From NCBI GenBank assembly GCA_913063055.1, contig CAJXZK010000017.1, positions 1-38,435 of the forward strand: a DNA stretch of 38,435 nucleotides. Direction: 5' to 3'. Shown piece by piece: positions 1 through 7,530 of this stretch (its first letter is position 1; every line of letters starts with the position of its first letter). The notes beneath the pieces are model-generated. The model was not told the DNA's origin. It worked only from the letters and a program-made list of their open reading frames with translations, and did not search any database. Position numbers and translations under genes: made by a program. This DNA comes from an uncultured bacterium. Lineage in GTDB: Bacteria; Cyanobacteriota; Vampirovibrionia; Obscuribacterales; Obscuribacteraceae.

Positions 1-436
1 GTAGCAAGAGATCTTCGAAGTTCCAGGCTCCAGGCTTGAGCTTCACTGCGTAAACCACTGGATGGTCGACTTGAACAAACTTGACAATTAGCTTGCCCGA
101 TAGCAGTGGCGTAAAAGCCACCCCGATATTGCTGCCCTTGGCGGCAATGAACGGTGTGCCGTCAAGCTCATCAATTTTGAGAGAGCGTGTAAGCACGGTT
201 ATGCCGTTGAGACCAAAGTGCCACCTTAAGTGCCCCAAGTGCACGTTGCGGTGCAATGCTTCGCCCATGGTTGCTTCTAACTTGGGTTTAGCCCAGTCAA
301 TATTGATCATCAAAGCAAGGATGAAAAGTACCACTACCGAGAATAACCAACCGGCTAAAAACCTTACAATTAGCCAACGCGGACGCATCAAAGCTTCCGC
401 TTTGAACCGCTCTTCTAACTGTTTGGTCTCGACCAT
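1..436 (-). CDS. AsmA-like protein, N-terminal part (cut by window edge)
   Basis: Reading the minus strand from the ATG at 436 gives about 145 codons open to the window edge, so this gene is absent from the ORF track. After a charged N-terminus there is one membrane helix (around residues 22-44, LIVRFLAGWLFSVVVLFILA), then NIDWAKPKLEATMGEALHRN and a stretch ending FVQVDHPVVYAVKLKPGAWN. This is the usual start of AsmA/DUF748-type proteins: an inner-membrane anchor followed by a beta-rich domain with alternating 'level' and 'lower boundary' segments. Such proteins are linked to lipid transport between membranes or to envelope assembly. It is divergent from the gene at 549. The family call rests on pattern only and the C-terminal part is not visible. 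Confidence 0.72.
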   Translation of the reverse strand, partial: MVETKQLEERFKAEALMRPRWLIVRFLAGWLFSVVVLFILALMINIDWAKPKLEATMGEALHRNVHLGHLRWHFGLNGITVLTRSLKIDELDGTPFIAAKGSNIGVAFTPLLSGKLIVKFVQVDHPVVYAVKLKPGAWNFEDLLL

Positions 437-548
437 GCTGCCTGCTCAAAAGTGGTGGTATCTATGCTAACTGCCAGATGTTGCCGTAAGCTGTCTAAGA
501 TCGCGGCGTTAGGTAATTTGCAGGTTAACTAAACAAAAGGGTTTATTC

Positions 549-1286
549 GTGTCAGGTAGCAGATTCTCTAGATTTCAAAGAACCATTTACAGGCTCTCGC
601 CTATTCTACTTGTCTTCGTCACCTATTTTCATGGACTGCCCGAAGCTCTGGCAAGTTCCCCTCAACAAAAACAGAGATATCAAGAGAATGAGCCTACTGA
701 AGGGCCTGAGGATATTCCAGTAACCAGCCCTGTGGTCACCCCAGCACCGACGCCTAAAGCTAGCCCGGCCCGCTTACCAGCTCACACTTCGAAACCCTTG
801 CCTAGCCGCCCTTCTCCCTCAACCCCTAGCAGTCCAGCGGGGCTTGTTCACAGTAAAGCCACTCCGATTAAACTGCTTGAAGAAAAGCCAGCAGCGGAAG
901 CTTTACCAAGTGAAAATCGCGAAGAAAAGATTCTTGATATTGCCTTCAAGAAGCTTAAAAGCCAAGATGTTCAAGGTGGCCTACGCGCTCTCAACCAACT
1001 GACCATTGAGTTTCCTGATAATCCTGACTATGCCCTGCTCTATCGCATGGCACTCCGGCGGCAAGAAGCCCAGCAGTGGTACCGCTATCAAGATTGGGTG
1101 GAGCAAAAGCATGCAAAAGCCAAGCCTTTTGTCTCAATGACCGAACCGTTGAAGAAAGAAAGTAATCATGGCCGCATCAATGAGTTAAAACGAGCCACCT
1201 GGGTAATCTTGGCCACAGGAAAGTATCCCTCGCCTGAGCCTGCTCGAAAAGTTATCGTCGAACCAGAGGATGAAGAAGCAAAATAG
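549..1286 (+). CDS. Secreted proline-rich protein, unknown function
   Basis: GTG start with a well-placed AAAAGGG seven bases upstream. Residues 1-36 form a signal peptide (basic start, hydrophobic LSPILLVFVTYF, likely cleavage after ALA). Residues about 50-115 are rich in Pro, Ser and Thr and are probably a disordered linker. The C-terminal part, from about residue 125, is helical and ILDIAFKKLKSQDVQGGLRA suggests a degenerate TPR-like unit. I do not recognise a family. It ends 41 bases before the histidine kinase and may be co-transcribed with it, which would make it a candidate accessory protein for that sensor; this is inference. Confidence 0.7.
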   Translation: MSGSRFSRFQRTIYRLSPILLVFVTYFHGLPEALASSPQQKQRYQENEPTEGPEDIPVTSPVVTPAPTPKASPARLPAHTSKPLPSRPSPSTPSSPAGLVHSKATPIKLLEEKPAAEALPSENREEKILDIAFKKLKSQDVQGGLRALNQLTIEFPDNPDYALLYRMALRRQEAQQWYRYQDWVEQKHAKAKPFVSMTEPLKKESNHGRINELKRATWVILATGKYPSPEPARKVIVEPEDEEAK

Positions 1287-1327
1287 AGTTATATTTTGAT
1301 CGGTATTCTGTTTTGTTTTAGTGGCAA

Positions 1328-2731
1328 TTGGAAAGTAAAACCAGCCTAAAATCTCGCTTCATTCGTCTAGTCTGCGTGCCTCTGGCCATTCAGGCCATCA
1401 TTGCCTGCATTGTCGTTATCTGGCTCTTGCAAATGGAGAGCATTGTCGAATTTCATACCTCAAAGGAAGTATTGGCCCTGCTTGTTGGCGGTGGACTGGT
1501 GGTAAATCTTGCTTTGGTGGCATTTTTAGGTATGCAGTTAGGCAAAGACATAAGCGACCGTTTCGCCATTCTTACTGATAACGTCGAGCGCTTTCGCCGA
1601 CAGGAAAAACTAAATTATCTGCAAGGTGGTGACGACGAGCTTGCTATTCTCGACCAGTCTTTCCACGAAATGGCAGCAGCACTGAATCAGGCGATAGCTC
1701 GCGAGCGCGACTTAATTGAGAGTGCGGCATCAATTATTTGCGCCATCAATGGTGAGTTTGTTATTGACACTATTAACCCTGCGGTGGAAAAGCTGTTGGG
1801 TTTCACCCCCCAGCAGCTCATTGGTAGCTCTTTACTGGGCCTTCTCACCACTGAAGGGCAAGAGCTTTTGCTTGAGACCTTGTATCAAGTGCGCTACAGC
1901 GGCTCTGAATCGGTGCTTGAAATACCGCTTAAAGCTCAGAACGGCAATCTTATAGATAGCTTTTGGATGATTAAGTGGTCGAAAGATAAGAATCATTGGA
2001 TTTGCGTGGTTCAGGATATTTCGGAGCGAAAATTAGCCGAGAATATGCGCCGTCAGATTGTGAACATGGTCAGTCATGATATTCGCTCACCGCTTTCGAC
2101 TATCAATGTAATTTTCGCCTCGTTGCAAATTGGTGTTTATGGTGCGCTTACTCCTAAGGCCTTGGAATTAACTCAAAGTGGCGAAAGGGCCTGCGCACAG
2201 CTTCTCAATTTAACTGGTGACTTGCTCGCCTTAGATAGACTTGAAGCAGGCATGCTGGTGCTGGAATACAGCGAAGTAGATCTTGATCAGCAGTTTGCCA
2301 GTATTAGCAGCATGATGTTTACCGTTGCTCAGAAAGCCAGAGTAATCATTAAGCACCACAATTGTGGTCTAAAGCTTATGGCCGATCGCGATCGCCTTGA
2401 TCAGATTTTGACCAATTTAATTTCGAACGCCATAAAGTTTTCGCAGCCAGGTGGTGTGGTGCATTTGCATGCATCGCAAATAGACGACGATATTGAGATT
2501 GTGGTCAAAGACCAGGGTATCGGTATTGCTGAGAATCATTTGCCCTTTATCTTTGATCGCTACCGCCAGGTGCGCACCAGTGATGCCACTAAGAAGAAGG
2601 GCAGCGGCTTAGGTTTATCGATTGCTAAAGCATTGACTGAACTTCATGGTGGCACTATCGCGGTGGCCAGTGAAGTGGGCAAAGGCACGTCGTTTTATGT
2701 GCGCTTGCCGATGGCTAGGAAGGGTAGTTAA
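1328..2731 (+). CDS. Membrane-bound PAS sensor histidine kinase
   Basis: Two membrane helices (about residues 14-35 and 47-70) enclose a very short outside loop. They are followed by a HAMP-like linker (70-130), a PAS domain (about 130-235), HisKA and HATPase_c. The phospho-acceptor is H250 in VSHDIRSPLS; the N box is LTNLISNAIK (N363, N367), G1 is DQGIGI (395-400), the F box is around F408 and G2 is GSGLGL (425-430). All catalytic boxes look intact. The start is TTG, because a stop codon lies just upstream and the next ATG would remove the first helix. No strong ribosome site is visible. No cognate response regulator is adjacent; the nearest is the LuxR-type protein at 13693-15009. The stop overlaps that of the convergent HEAT gene. 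Confidence 0.9.
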   Translation: MESKTSLKSRFIRLVCVPLAIQAIIACIVVIWLLQMESIVEFHTSKEVLALLVGGGLVVNLALVAFLGMQLGKDISDRFAILTDNVERFRRQEKLNYLQGGDDELAILDQSFHEMAAALNQAIARERDLIESAASIICAINGEFVIDTINPAVEKLLGFTPQQLIGSSLLGLLTTEGQELLLETLYQVRYSGSESVLEIPLKAQNGNLIDSFWMIKWSKDKNHWICVVQDISERKLAENMRRQIVNMVSHDIRSPLSTINVIFASLQIGVYGALTPKALELTQSGERACAQLLNLTGDLLALDRLEAGMLVLEYSEVDLDQQFASISSMMFTVAQKARVIIKHHNCGLKLMADRDRLDQILTNLISNAIKFSQPGGVVHLHASQIDDDIEIVVKDQGIGIAENHLPFIFDRYRQVRTSDATKKKGSGLGLSIAKALTELHGGTIAVASEVGKGTSFYVRLPMARKGS

Positions 2732-4479
2732 TTCTCTTTGAGAAGGCGAACTTCAACTGAGCTAATAAGCGAATCAGAATTTTCGGACTCAAAGAGAAAA
2801 GAGAGTTGAAAGTCTGGAAATCTGAATACGGCACTTTCACCTTCACGGTTAATGCAGGGAATACCAGCGGCATCGAGCTTGGCAAGAGCTTGTGATTTTG
2901 TATCCTTTGGCTTTAAATCGGCAGGTAGATCAAGGCTATACGACTTTACCCAGCCGTCTCTGGTGCTGGTTGTATTTATCATAAATACGACATGCTCAAG
3001 CCTTCCTGAAGTCAAGATATACTCTAGGCCATGCTCATCGAAATCGTAAAAGGTTGAGTGTTTTAAGTGAGTTTCTTTTCGTGTTTTGTTAAGCTGGCTA
3101 ATTAAGTTTTGAAATTTGCTATCAGATATTGCACGCCCTAATACTGAAATAATTTCCTTGAAACAAACTTGACTATTGTGCTCCGGTAGCGGTGCCGAGA
3201 TGTAAAACGCAGTCATACCACCGGAAGTGTCATCGAAATCAAACCAAAGATAGAAGTCTTGAAGCTTAAACATTCCGTTTTGATTTGTTTCTTGATCTAG
3301 TTTTTTCGCTATCGTGTCTAAAGAATCGTGACGAGTGATACCGTGGGGAAAAGTTCCTGTGTAAGTTCTCGTGCCGCTTGTAGTTCTAATTTTGTGGTCT
3401 ATATAGAAGACAACAGTCTGAAAACGACCTTCCTCGATCCCCACGCATATTCCAGTTTCAGCGAAGAATATTTGCCAAGGACCAACGTTATCGGAAAAAT
3501 AGTTGCGCTCATCCTCTGTATCTCTAAAATAGTTCCGCGGCGTTTCATCGAGTTTTTCAATCAGCTGGCCTATTGTCTCGTCATTTGCAGGCGTTCCCAG
3601 CAGTTCGGTAAAGAACTCGAAATTAATGCGAGGCTGGTATCCATCGTAAGACACCGTTTGCTTGAAAGTTTCTATCTCTCTATCGCATCTATCAATAGCT
3701 GCAGCTATGTCTGGTTCTCTTACTTCTCCGCAGCCCTTTAGCGCTTTTAGAGCAGTAAGCAATTCTGGGTTGGCGAGGCTGCGAGCTGCCTCAATGTCTT
3801 GGAAGGTCAACAGTGATCGAGTGAGAAACTCTAAAAGTGGTACTGCTGCTCGTTGGTCTTTGCGTTTTGCAAGGCCATGTACTGCTTCTCTGCGAGTCTC
3901 TAAGTCAGTGTCAGCTAGTCTTGCGAAGAGGGCCTCGCGTATCTCTACATTGTCTTCGCCTATTTGTTTTCCTAGGCCAAGGGTTGCCCATCGTCTAACA
4001 TCAGAAGAGTCGTCTTGCGACAATTCAATTAGTGTTTTAATCGCTATTTCAGAAGTTTGACATTGCAGTCCGCCAGCCACTGCGAGCCGTATTCCTGAAC
4101 TCGGATGTTGTTTTAATTTGACGAGTGGAGCGACGGCTTCAGTTGCTCTTCTATGACCTAAGCCCCAAGCAACGGCGGCGATGACATCTATGTTCTTTTC
4201 TTTCTCTAAAAGGTTCAGGAGTATCTTAATGACTTGCATGGCGCGAACTGGATTGTCCATGCCGAATTGGCCCAGAATCAATACGCCGAGTTCTCTTCTT
4301 GCTGAATCGTTGTCTTGGCAGAGTAGTTGCGCTTTCTCAAATACTTCTGCCGTTGTTGTAAGGCATAATTTCCATAAAATTTCGTTGTAGCTATCTTCGT
4401 CACAATCTATCGATAATGCGATTTCGATAAGTTGCTCAGGTGAAAGCTCGCCAAAGCGGCTCCGCTCACGCATATTCAT
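2728..4479 (-). CDS. HEAT-repeat protein with two copies of a C-terminal beta domain
   Basis: Residues about 45-250 are alpha-helical HEAT/armadillo-like repeats (for example VIAAVAWGLGHRRATEAVAP and SDVRRWATLGLGKQIGEDNV), probably a protein-binding solenoid. The C-terminal half carries two related segments. Copy 1 (about 290-435) contains GICVGIEEGRFQTVVFYID and a TGTFPHGITRHDSLDTIAKKL run. Copy 2 (about 470-583) contains GLEYILTSGRLEHVVFMIN and LDLPADLKPKDTKSQALAKL. The pattern Gi-x-v-x-x-gr-l-x-x-V-f, then LP-x-g, then a 'ktLG-like' helix resembles domains common in bacterial toxin-immunity proteins; that link is inference. It is the last gene of the six-gene minus-strand run, and its TTAA is shared with the stop of the convergent kinase gene. 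Confidence 0.75.
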   Translation of the reverse strand: MNMRERSRFGELSPEQLIEIALSIDCDEDSYNEILWKLCLTTTAEVFEKAQLLCQDNDSARRELGVLILGQFGMDNPVRAMQVIKILLNLLEKEKNIDVIAAVAWGLGHRRATEAVAPLVKLKQHPSSGIRLAVAGGLQCQTSEIAIKTLIELSQDDSSDVRRWATLGLGKQIGEDNVEIREALFARLADTDLETRREAVHGLAKRKDQRAAVPLLEFLTRSLLTFQDIEAARSLANPELLTALKALKGCGEVREPDIAAAIDRCDREIETFKQTVSYDGYQPRINFEFFTELLGTPANDETIGQLIEKLDETPRNYFRDTEDERNYFSDNVGPWQIFFAETGICVGIEEGRFQTVVFYIDHKIRTTSGTRTYTGTFPHGITRHDSLDTIAKKLDQETNQNGMFKLQDFYLWFDFDDTSGGMTAFYISAPLPEHNSQVCFKEIISVLGRAISDSKFQNLISQLNKTRKETHLKHSTFYDFDEHGLEYILTSGRLEHVVFMINTTSTRDGWVKSYSLDLPADLKPKDTKSQALAKLDAAGIPCINREGESAVFRFPDFQLSFLFESENSDSLISSVEVRLLKEN

Positions 4480-4524
4480 TGTTTTGTGTTTCTCTGAAGA
4501 TCAGTTCATTCTCGATATCTTCGG

Positions 4525-5154
4525 TCATTGATCGATTCTCTCTATGATGGCGAGATCTGGTCTGCTCAGGTAGTAATAGGTTCTTGTGTTCGTGTCTCGG
4601 GGACTAATTTCCACGCGATATCCCAAGCTATTCGTTAGTCGAAGGTTTGTCTCTGAAATAGATGTCACTACTCGGCTCATGTTAGTACGATTGAAATCCG
4701 TTTGAAACTGTTTTGTAGCTATTTCCAATGCCTTCTGCTCTTCTGGCGGATACGCGTGTGCGCCTAGATCCCGTGGCCAAATTTCGCAACCATCACCTGC
4801 CAATGTCACTCTTTTTGCGCCCTTTGGGATTTCGATATGCAAATCTAGAGACTGGCGTAATGTCTTTTTTGCGAAACAGCTAATTAACCCGGTTATTGGA
4901 ATCATAAGGACAAGAGTGTCATTTTGAAGTTTTGATTTCATTGGTCCAAAGTCTTGTAAGCAGCCATTGGCAGACACTTCGACTCGAATTCGCTTGCACT
5001 CTTCAGTGCTTGAATCGTCGCTTATAAGCACGAAGGCATCTTTTCTTGAAAGATACTCTTTTGCCGATATGCTACTGCAACTTAGGCTTAGCCCGAGTAG
5101 TGCCAAAATTGTTGATTGATTGAGCTTTTGCATTTTCAAATACGATCGCTCCAT
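4525..5154 (-). CDS. Secreted protein, unknown function
   Basis: This protein of about 209 residues has a signal peptide: from M8, MQKLNQ then a hydrophobic STILALLGLSLSCSS, with likely cleavage after SISA. A lipoprotein is less likely because the residues before the Cys do not fit a lipobox. The mature part is beta-rich with several Cys (KEYLSRKDAFVLISDD, then EIPKGAKRVTLAGDGCEIWP). I do not recognise a family. Both M1 and M8 could be the start and neither has a well-placed ribosome site. It lies 45 bases upstream of the HEAT gene and downstream of a degenerate repeat (5162-5229) that also occurs before the lipoprotein gene. Confidence 0.6.
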   Translation of the reverse strand: MERSYLKMQKLNQSTILALLGLSLSCSSISAKEYLSRKDAFVLISDDSSTEECKRIRVEVSANGCLQDFGPMKSKLQNDTLVLMIPITGLISCFAKKTLRQSLDLHIEIPKGAKRVTLAGDGCEIWPRDLGAHAYPPEEQKALEIATKQFQTDFNRTNMSRVVTSISETNLRLTNSLGYRVEISPRDTNTRTYYYLSRPDLAIIERIDQ

Positions 5155-5161
5155 GCTAATA

Positions 5162-5229
5162 CCGAATAGTTTCTCCTAGTGCCATAATCAAAATGAATAT
5201 CGAAGACCGCCCATTTTAGTTATGGATTT
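5162..5229 (-). repeat. Diverged copy A of a ~69-bp segment (remnant of a gene 3' end)
   Basis: On the minus strand this segment matches 6431-6499, with 54 of 69 aligned positions identical by hand. In copy B the first third is the 3' end of the TPR gene (ending GLR-stop). Here that part no longer sits in a gene, although the ACTTCG/TCTTCG and AAACTATTCGG cores remain. It appears to be the left-over end of a second copy of the TPR-gene/spacer junction. Confidence 0.6.
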
Positions 5230-5257
5230 GGCTCTGCATCTCCTATTTCCCATAACG

Positions 5258-6043
5258 CTAATCATTGTCAAAATGGACTGCCCATGATGAAACAAGTCTA
5301 CAGCTATCGCATCGAAATTCGAAATTCCAGAAACCAGGTAAGTCTTTGTCAGAGAGGCACCATTTTTCGCCGCATTGTGGACATTTTCGCTCGGATTCAG
5401 TTTGCAAGCATCCCGAGTGGCGAAGAAGGTAATAGTAGGTAGGGATGCCTGATGCTAGTTCTATAGCTTTGCAAATGGCTGTGCCGGCATGGCTTAGTTC
5501 AGAGTTGACTTCGGCAAGTTGCTTGTATGCCTGAAGTTCCAATTCAGGAAATCCAAGCCAGATTGTATCAATAGCATTGTAATATCCTGTCCAGCTTGTT
5601 ATTTCTTCTCTCTGCGAGTCACTAAGTGGTATCGCTAAGTGATTGTATGGAAAACCTTCTTGATCGCTAATAGGAGAATCTGAAGTTCTGGCAAAGAGTA
5701 CCAAGTATTCTGGCCTGGTGACTGGTTTATTATCGTTGGTGCTGGTTATATCTAGTTTCAGGTCGCTTAATTTACAGCCTAGTTCGTTGAGCTTAGAAAG
5801 GCTTTTCTTGCTCCATTCAGAGAGTGAATCTGGAGCCAGAATGTCTAGCAGCAAAGAATTACCAATCCAAGAATATACATTTGGCTTGTGCCAGAATGAA
5901 GTTCCGTTGCCGATCAGCGTGCCGTTTTTTATCAGGGAGGAAATGAAGTCCTCTGCAGAGTCCTCATAGTCATACGCAGAATCACTGTTCGGCAGCATGG
6001 GCACGTCAAATGAAAAATTTATCTGGATTACGTGGCACGCCAT
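5258..6043 (-). CDS. DUF2310 zinc-ribbon protein
   Basis: Matches the DUF2310 family (zinc-ribbon-containing, proposed nucleic-acid binding, function unproven). Family hallmarks are visible: a W-x-x-x-Y-x-a-x-D motif (SWTGYYNAIDTIWL), the AICKAIELASGIPTYYYLLR block, and a C-terminal ribbon CPQCG...CDSCRLVSSWA with four cysteines (221, 224, 245, 248 from the chosen start). I chose the second ATG because GGAGG stands five bases before it; the ORF-track ATG at 6055 is itself part of that ribosome site. This gives 261 residues, close to the family's usual length. The upstream lipoprotein gene ends 14 bases before, so they are almost certainly one transcript. Confidence 0.85.
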   Translation of the reverse strand: MACHVIQINFSFDVPMLPNSDSAYDYEDSAEDFISSLIKNGTLIGNGTSFWHKPNVYSWIGNSLLLDILAPDSLSEWSKKSLSKLNELGCKLSDLKLDITSTNDNKPVTRPEYLVLFARTSDSPISDQEGFPYNHLAIPLSDSQREEITSWTGYYNAIDTIWLGFPELELQAYKQLAEVNSELSHAGTAICKAIELASGIPTYYYLLRHSGCLQTESERKCPQCGEKWCLSDKDLPGFWNFEFRCDSCRLVSSWAVHFDND

Positions 6044-6057
6044 GGAAACCTCCATTA

Positions 6058-6417
6058 TTATCGAGGGCTATGTAAGTTTGGCTTTACCCAATTGAGTTTC
6101 TTAAGTTCTGCTTCCCAAGCGTCTTTAGTTAGCTCTGTTTTGTAACAGTCCTTTGCCGTATCAATTATGAAATAGCCCACTGCTGCCTCTGCATGGTTCG
6201 GCGGTGGATTTATTGAAATCATGTAGCCGGTTACGTAGGGTGGTTTGCTGTCTAAGCTCTCAACTCGCCCAATAATTGATCTATTGCGAGTAATTACAAT
6301 TTCACTGCCATTTGTTCGAACCATTGCATACTTGCCGCCAAGAGGCTCTTCATACTCAGAGCACCCAGAGATAAGCAGAGTAAGCGATGCAGCAAGGTAG
6401 AAATTCTTCGTCTTCAT
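6058..6417 (-). CDS. Small lipoprotein, unknown function
   Basis: A 119-residue protein with a lipoprotein signal peptide: MKTKNFYLAASLTLLISGCS, lipobox LISGC, lipidated Cys at 19. The mature part contains EPLGGKYAMVRTNGSEIVI and a Pro-rich INPPPNHAEAA segment and is probably a small beta protein at the outer face of a membrane. I do not recognise a family. It lies between the TPR gene (48 bases upstream) and the DUF2310 gene (14 bases downstream) in the same direction. Its start region belongs to copy B of the diverged repeat. Confidence 0.7.
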   Translation of the reverse strand: MKTKNFYLAASLTLLISGCSEYEEPLGGKYAMVRTNGSEIVITRNRSIIGRVESLDSKPPYVTGYMISINPPPNHAEAAVGYFIIDTAKDCYKTELTKDAWEAELKKLNWVKPNLHSPR

Positions 6418-6430
6418 AGTAATTTTATGC

Positions 6431-6499
6431 CCGAATAGTTTCTACCAATGCCACAATCAAACTGGCTAACGAAGTCCGCTCCATTCTAGCTTCGGATTT
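6431..6499 (-). repeat. Copy B of the ~69-bp segment (TPR gene end plus spacer)
   Basis: This copy spans the last codons of the TPR gene and the spacer before the lipoprotein gene. It matches 5162-5229 at about 78% by hand alignment, with one gap. The conserved core on the plus strand is CCGAATAGTTTCT, followed by CAATCAAA. Confidence 0.6.
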
Positions 6500-7479
6500 T
6501 CACCTTGCTCTACTAATTTTAGCCATTCTTGGAGTTGCTCTCTTCTATCTTCTGTGCCTTTATCTACGCAGACTCTGAGTGCTTCTACTACTACTTTTCT
6601 TTCGCCTGATTCTAGAAGCTTATCGAGTGTAGCGACCATTTGATGGCCGCTGGCAATGTGACTATATTCATCTGCTTTCAGACTGACCAGAGCCCTCCTT
6701 AACATTGTTTTGGACTTTTGGGGCTGACCTTCGATTATTTCAATTCTCGCTAAAAAGAGCCAGGCTGTCTGAACCCAGAGCCTGAAAGTGCTGTTGCGAG
6801 TGCGCTCTAATAGCCAGTTGCTCCATTGTCGCGCTTGTTTGAGGTAGCCAAATTCAATTGCAACAGGAGTAAGTTCCAGTCTCGTGCCAATTTGTTCGCC
6901 TGTGGTGTCTTCCAGTTTGAAGTACTTTTCTGCTTCAGCGATTGCAACTTGTGCATTGTGCACGCGTTCGGCCAAATTTCCATTTAAAGCCTCGAATCTA
7001 GCTCGTTTTGCTAGCCGCCTTGTCCAACGGGGCTCGATTGGGTTTAATGCTTGTGCTTGTTTAAAGTATTGCCAACTTAGGCTTCGGTTGCGGTGTGCTA
7101 ACGCCGAACCAGCGTTACCTGCTATCTTGTCGTCATTTGGGTGCAGTCGAACCTGTTCCGTCCAACGCTTTTCGAATTCATTGTATTGTTCGTCTGTAAA
7201 TTCTCTGCCGAGAGAGAGGGTATAGCAGACGAAGTCGGTAGGGCGATTGTCGACCATCCACAACAAGTGAGTCAGTGCATTTGCAGGATCCTTTTTTTCT
7301 TCAGGTAAGCGTTGATAATGCCCAATCAGGCTCAGTCTAGCTCTCAAATCTTTGGGATCTTTTATTAGTCGCGCCTCTAACTCTGAGGCTACCTCCGCAG
7401 AAAAATCACGACCATTCTGCACATAGTGATAGTCTTCCTCAGAGCCGTCAGGCTCATGATTCAGAGTCGATTTCACCAA
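6466..7479 (-). CDS. TPR-like helical repeat protein
   Basis: A 337-residue soluble protein made of helical pairs with a TPR look: DPKDLRARLSLIGHYQRLPE, LHPNDDKIAGNAGSALAHRN, and later LARIEIIEGQPQKSKTMLRR. No signal peptide or membrane helix is present, so it is probably a cytoplasmic scaffold. The start is TTG at 7479 or GTG at 7476; a GAGG lies eight bases before the TTG. It is second in the minus-strand run, 51 bases after the MNIO gene. The 3' end is duplicated as a decayed copy beside the DUF2310 gene, suggesting an ancient tandem duplication of this gene followed by loss. Confidence 0.7.
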   Translation of the reverse strand: MVKSTLNHEPDGSEEDYHYVQNGRDFSAEVASELEARLIKDPKDLRARLSLIGHYQRLPEEKKDPANALTHLLWMVDNRPTDFVCYTLSLGREFTDEQYNEFEKRWTEQVRLHPNDDKIAGNAGSALAHRNRSLSWQYFKQAQALNPIEPRWTRRLAKRARFEALNGNLAERVHNAQVAIAEAEKYFKLEDTTGEQIGTRLELTPVAIEFGYLKQARQWSNWLLERTRNSTFRLWVQTAWLFLARIEIIEGQPQKSKTMLRRALVSLKADEYSHIASGHQMVATLDKLLESGERKVVVEALRVCVDKGTEDRREQLQEWLKLVEQGENPKLEWSGLR

Positions 7480-7530
7480 TTACTACACCTCGATTCCCAA
7501 AGCTGAAAGATAGTCACCGCTTACCTTGAT

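Noticed and set aside
81-470. ORF of 129 residues on the plus strand
   Set aside because: It lies opposite the AsmA-like reading frame, which has the coherent membrane helix and family motifs; the plus-strand product has none.
3328-4390. Several plus-strand ORFs within the HEAT gene
   Set aside because: Shadows of the minus-strand frame, with no ribosome sites or recognisable domains.
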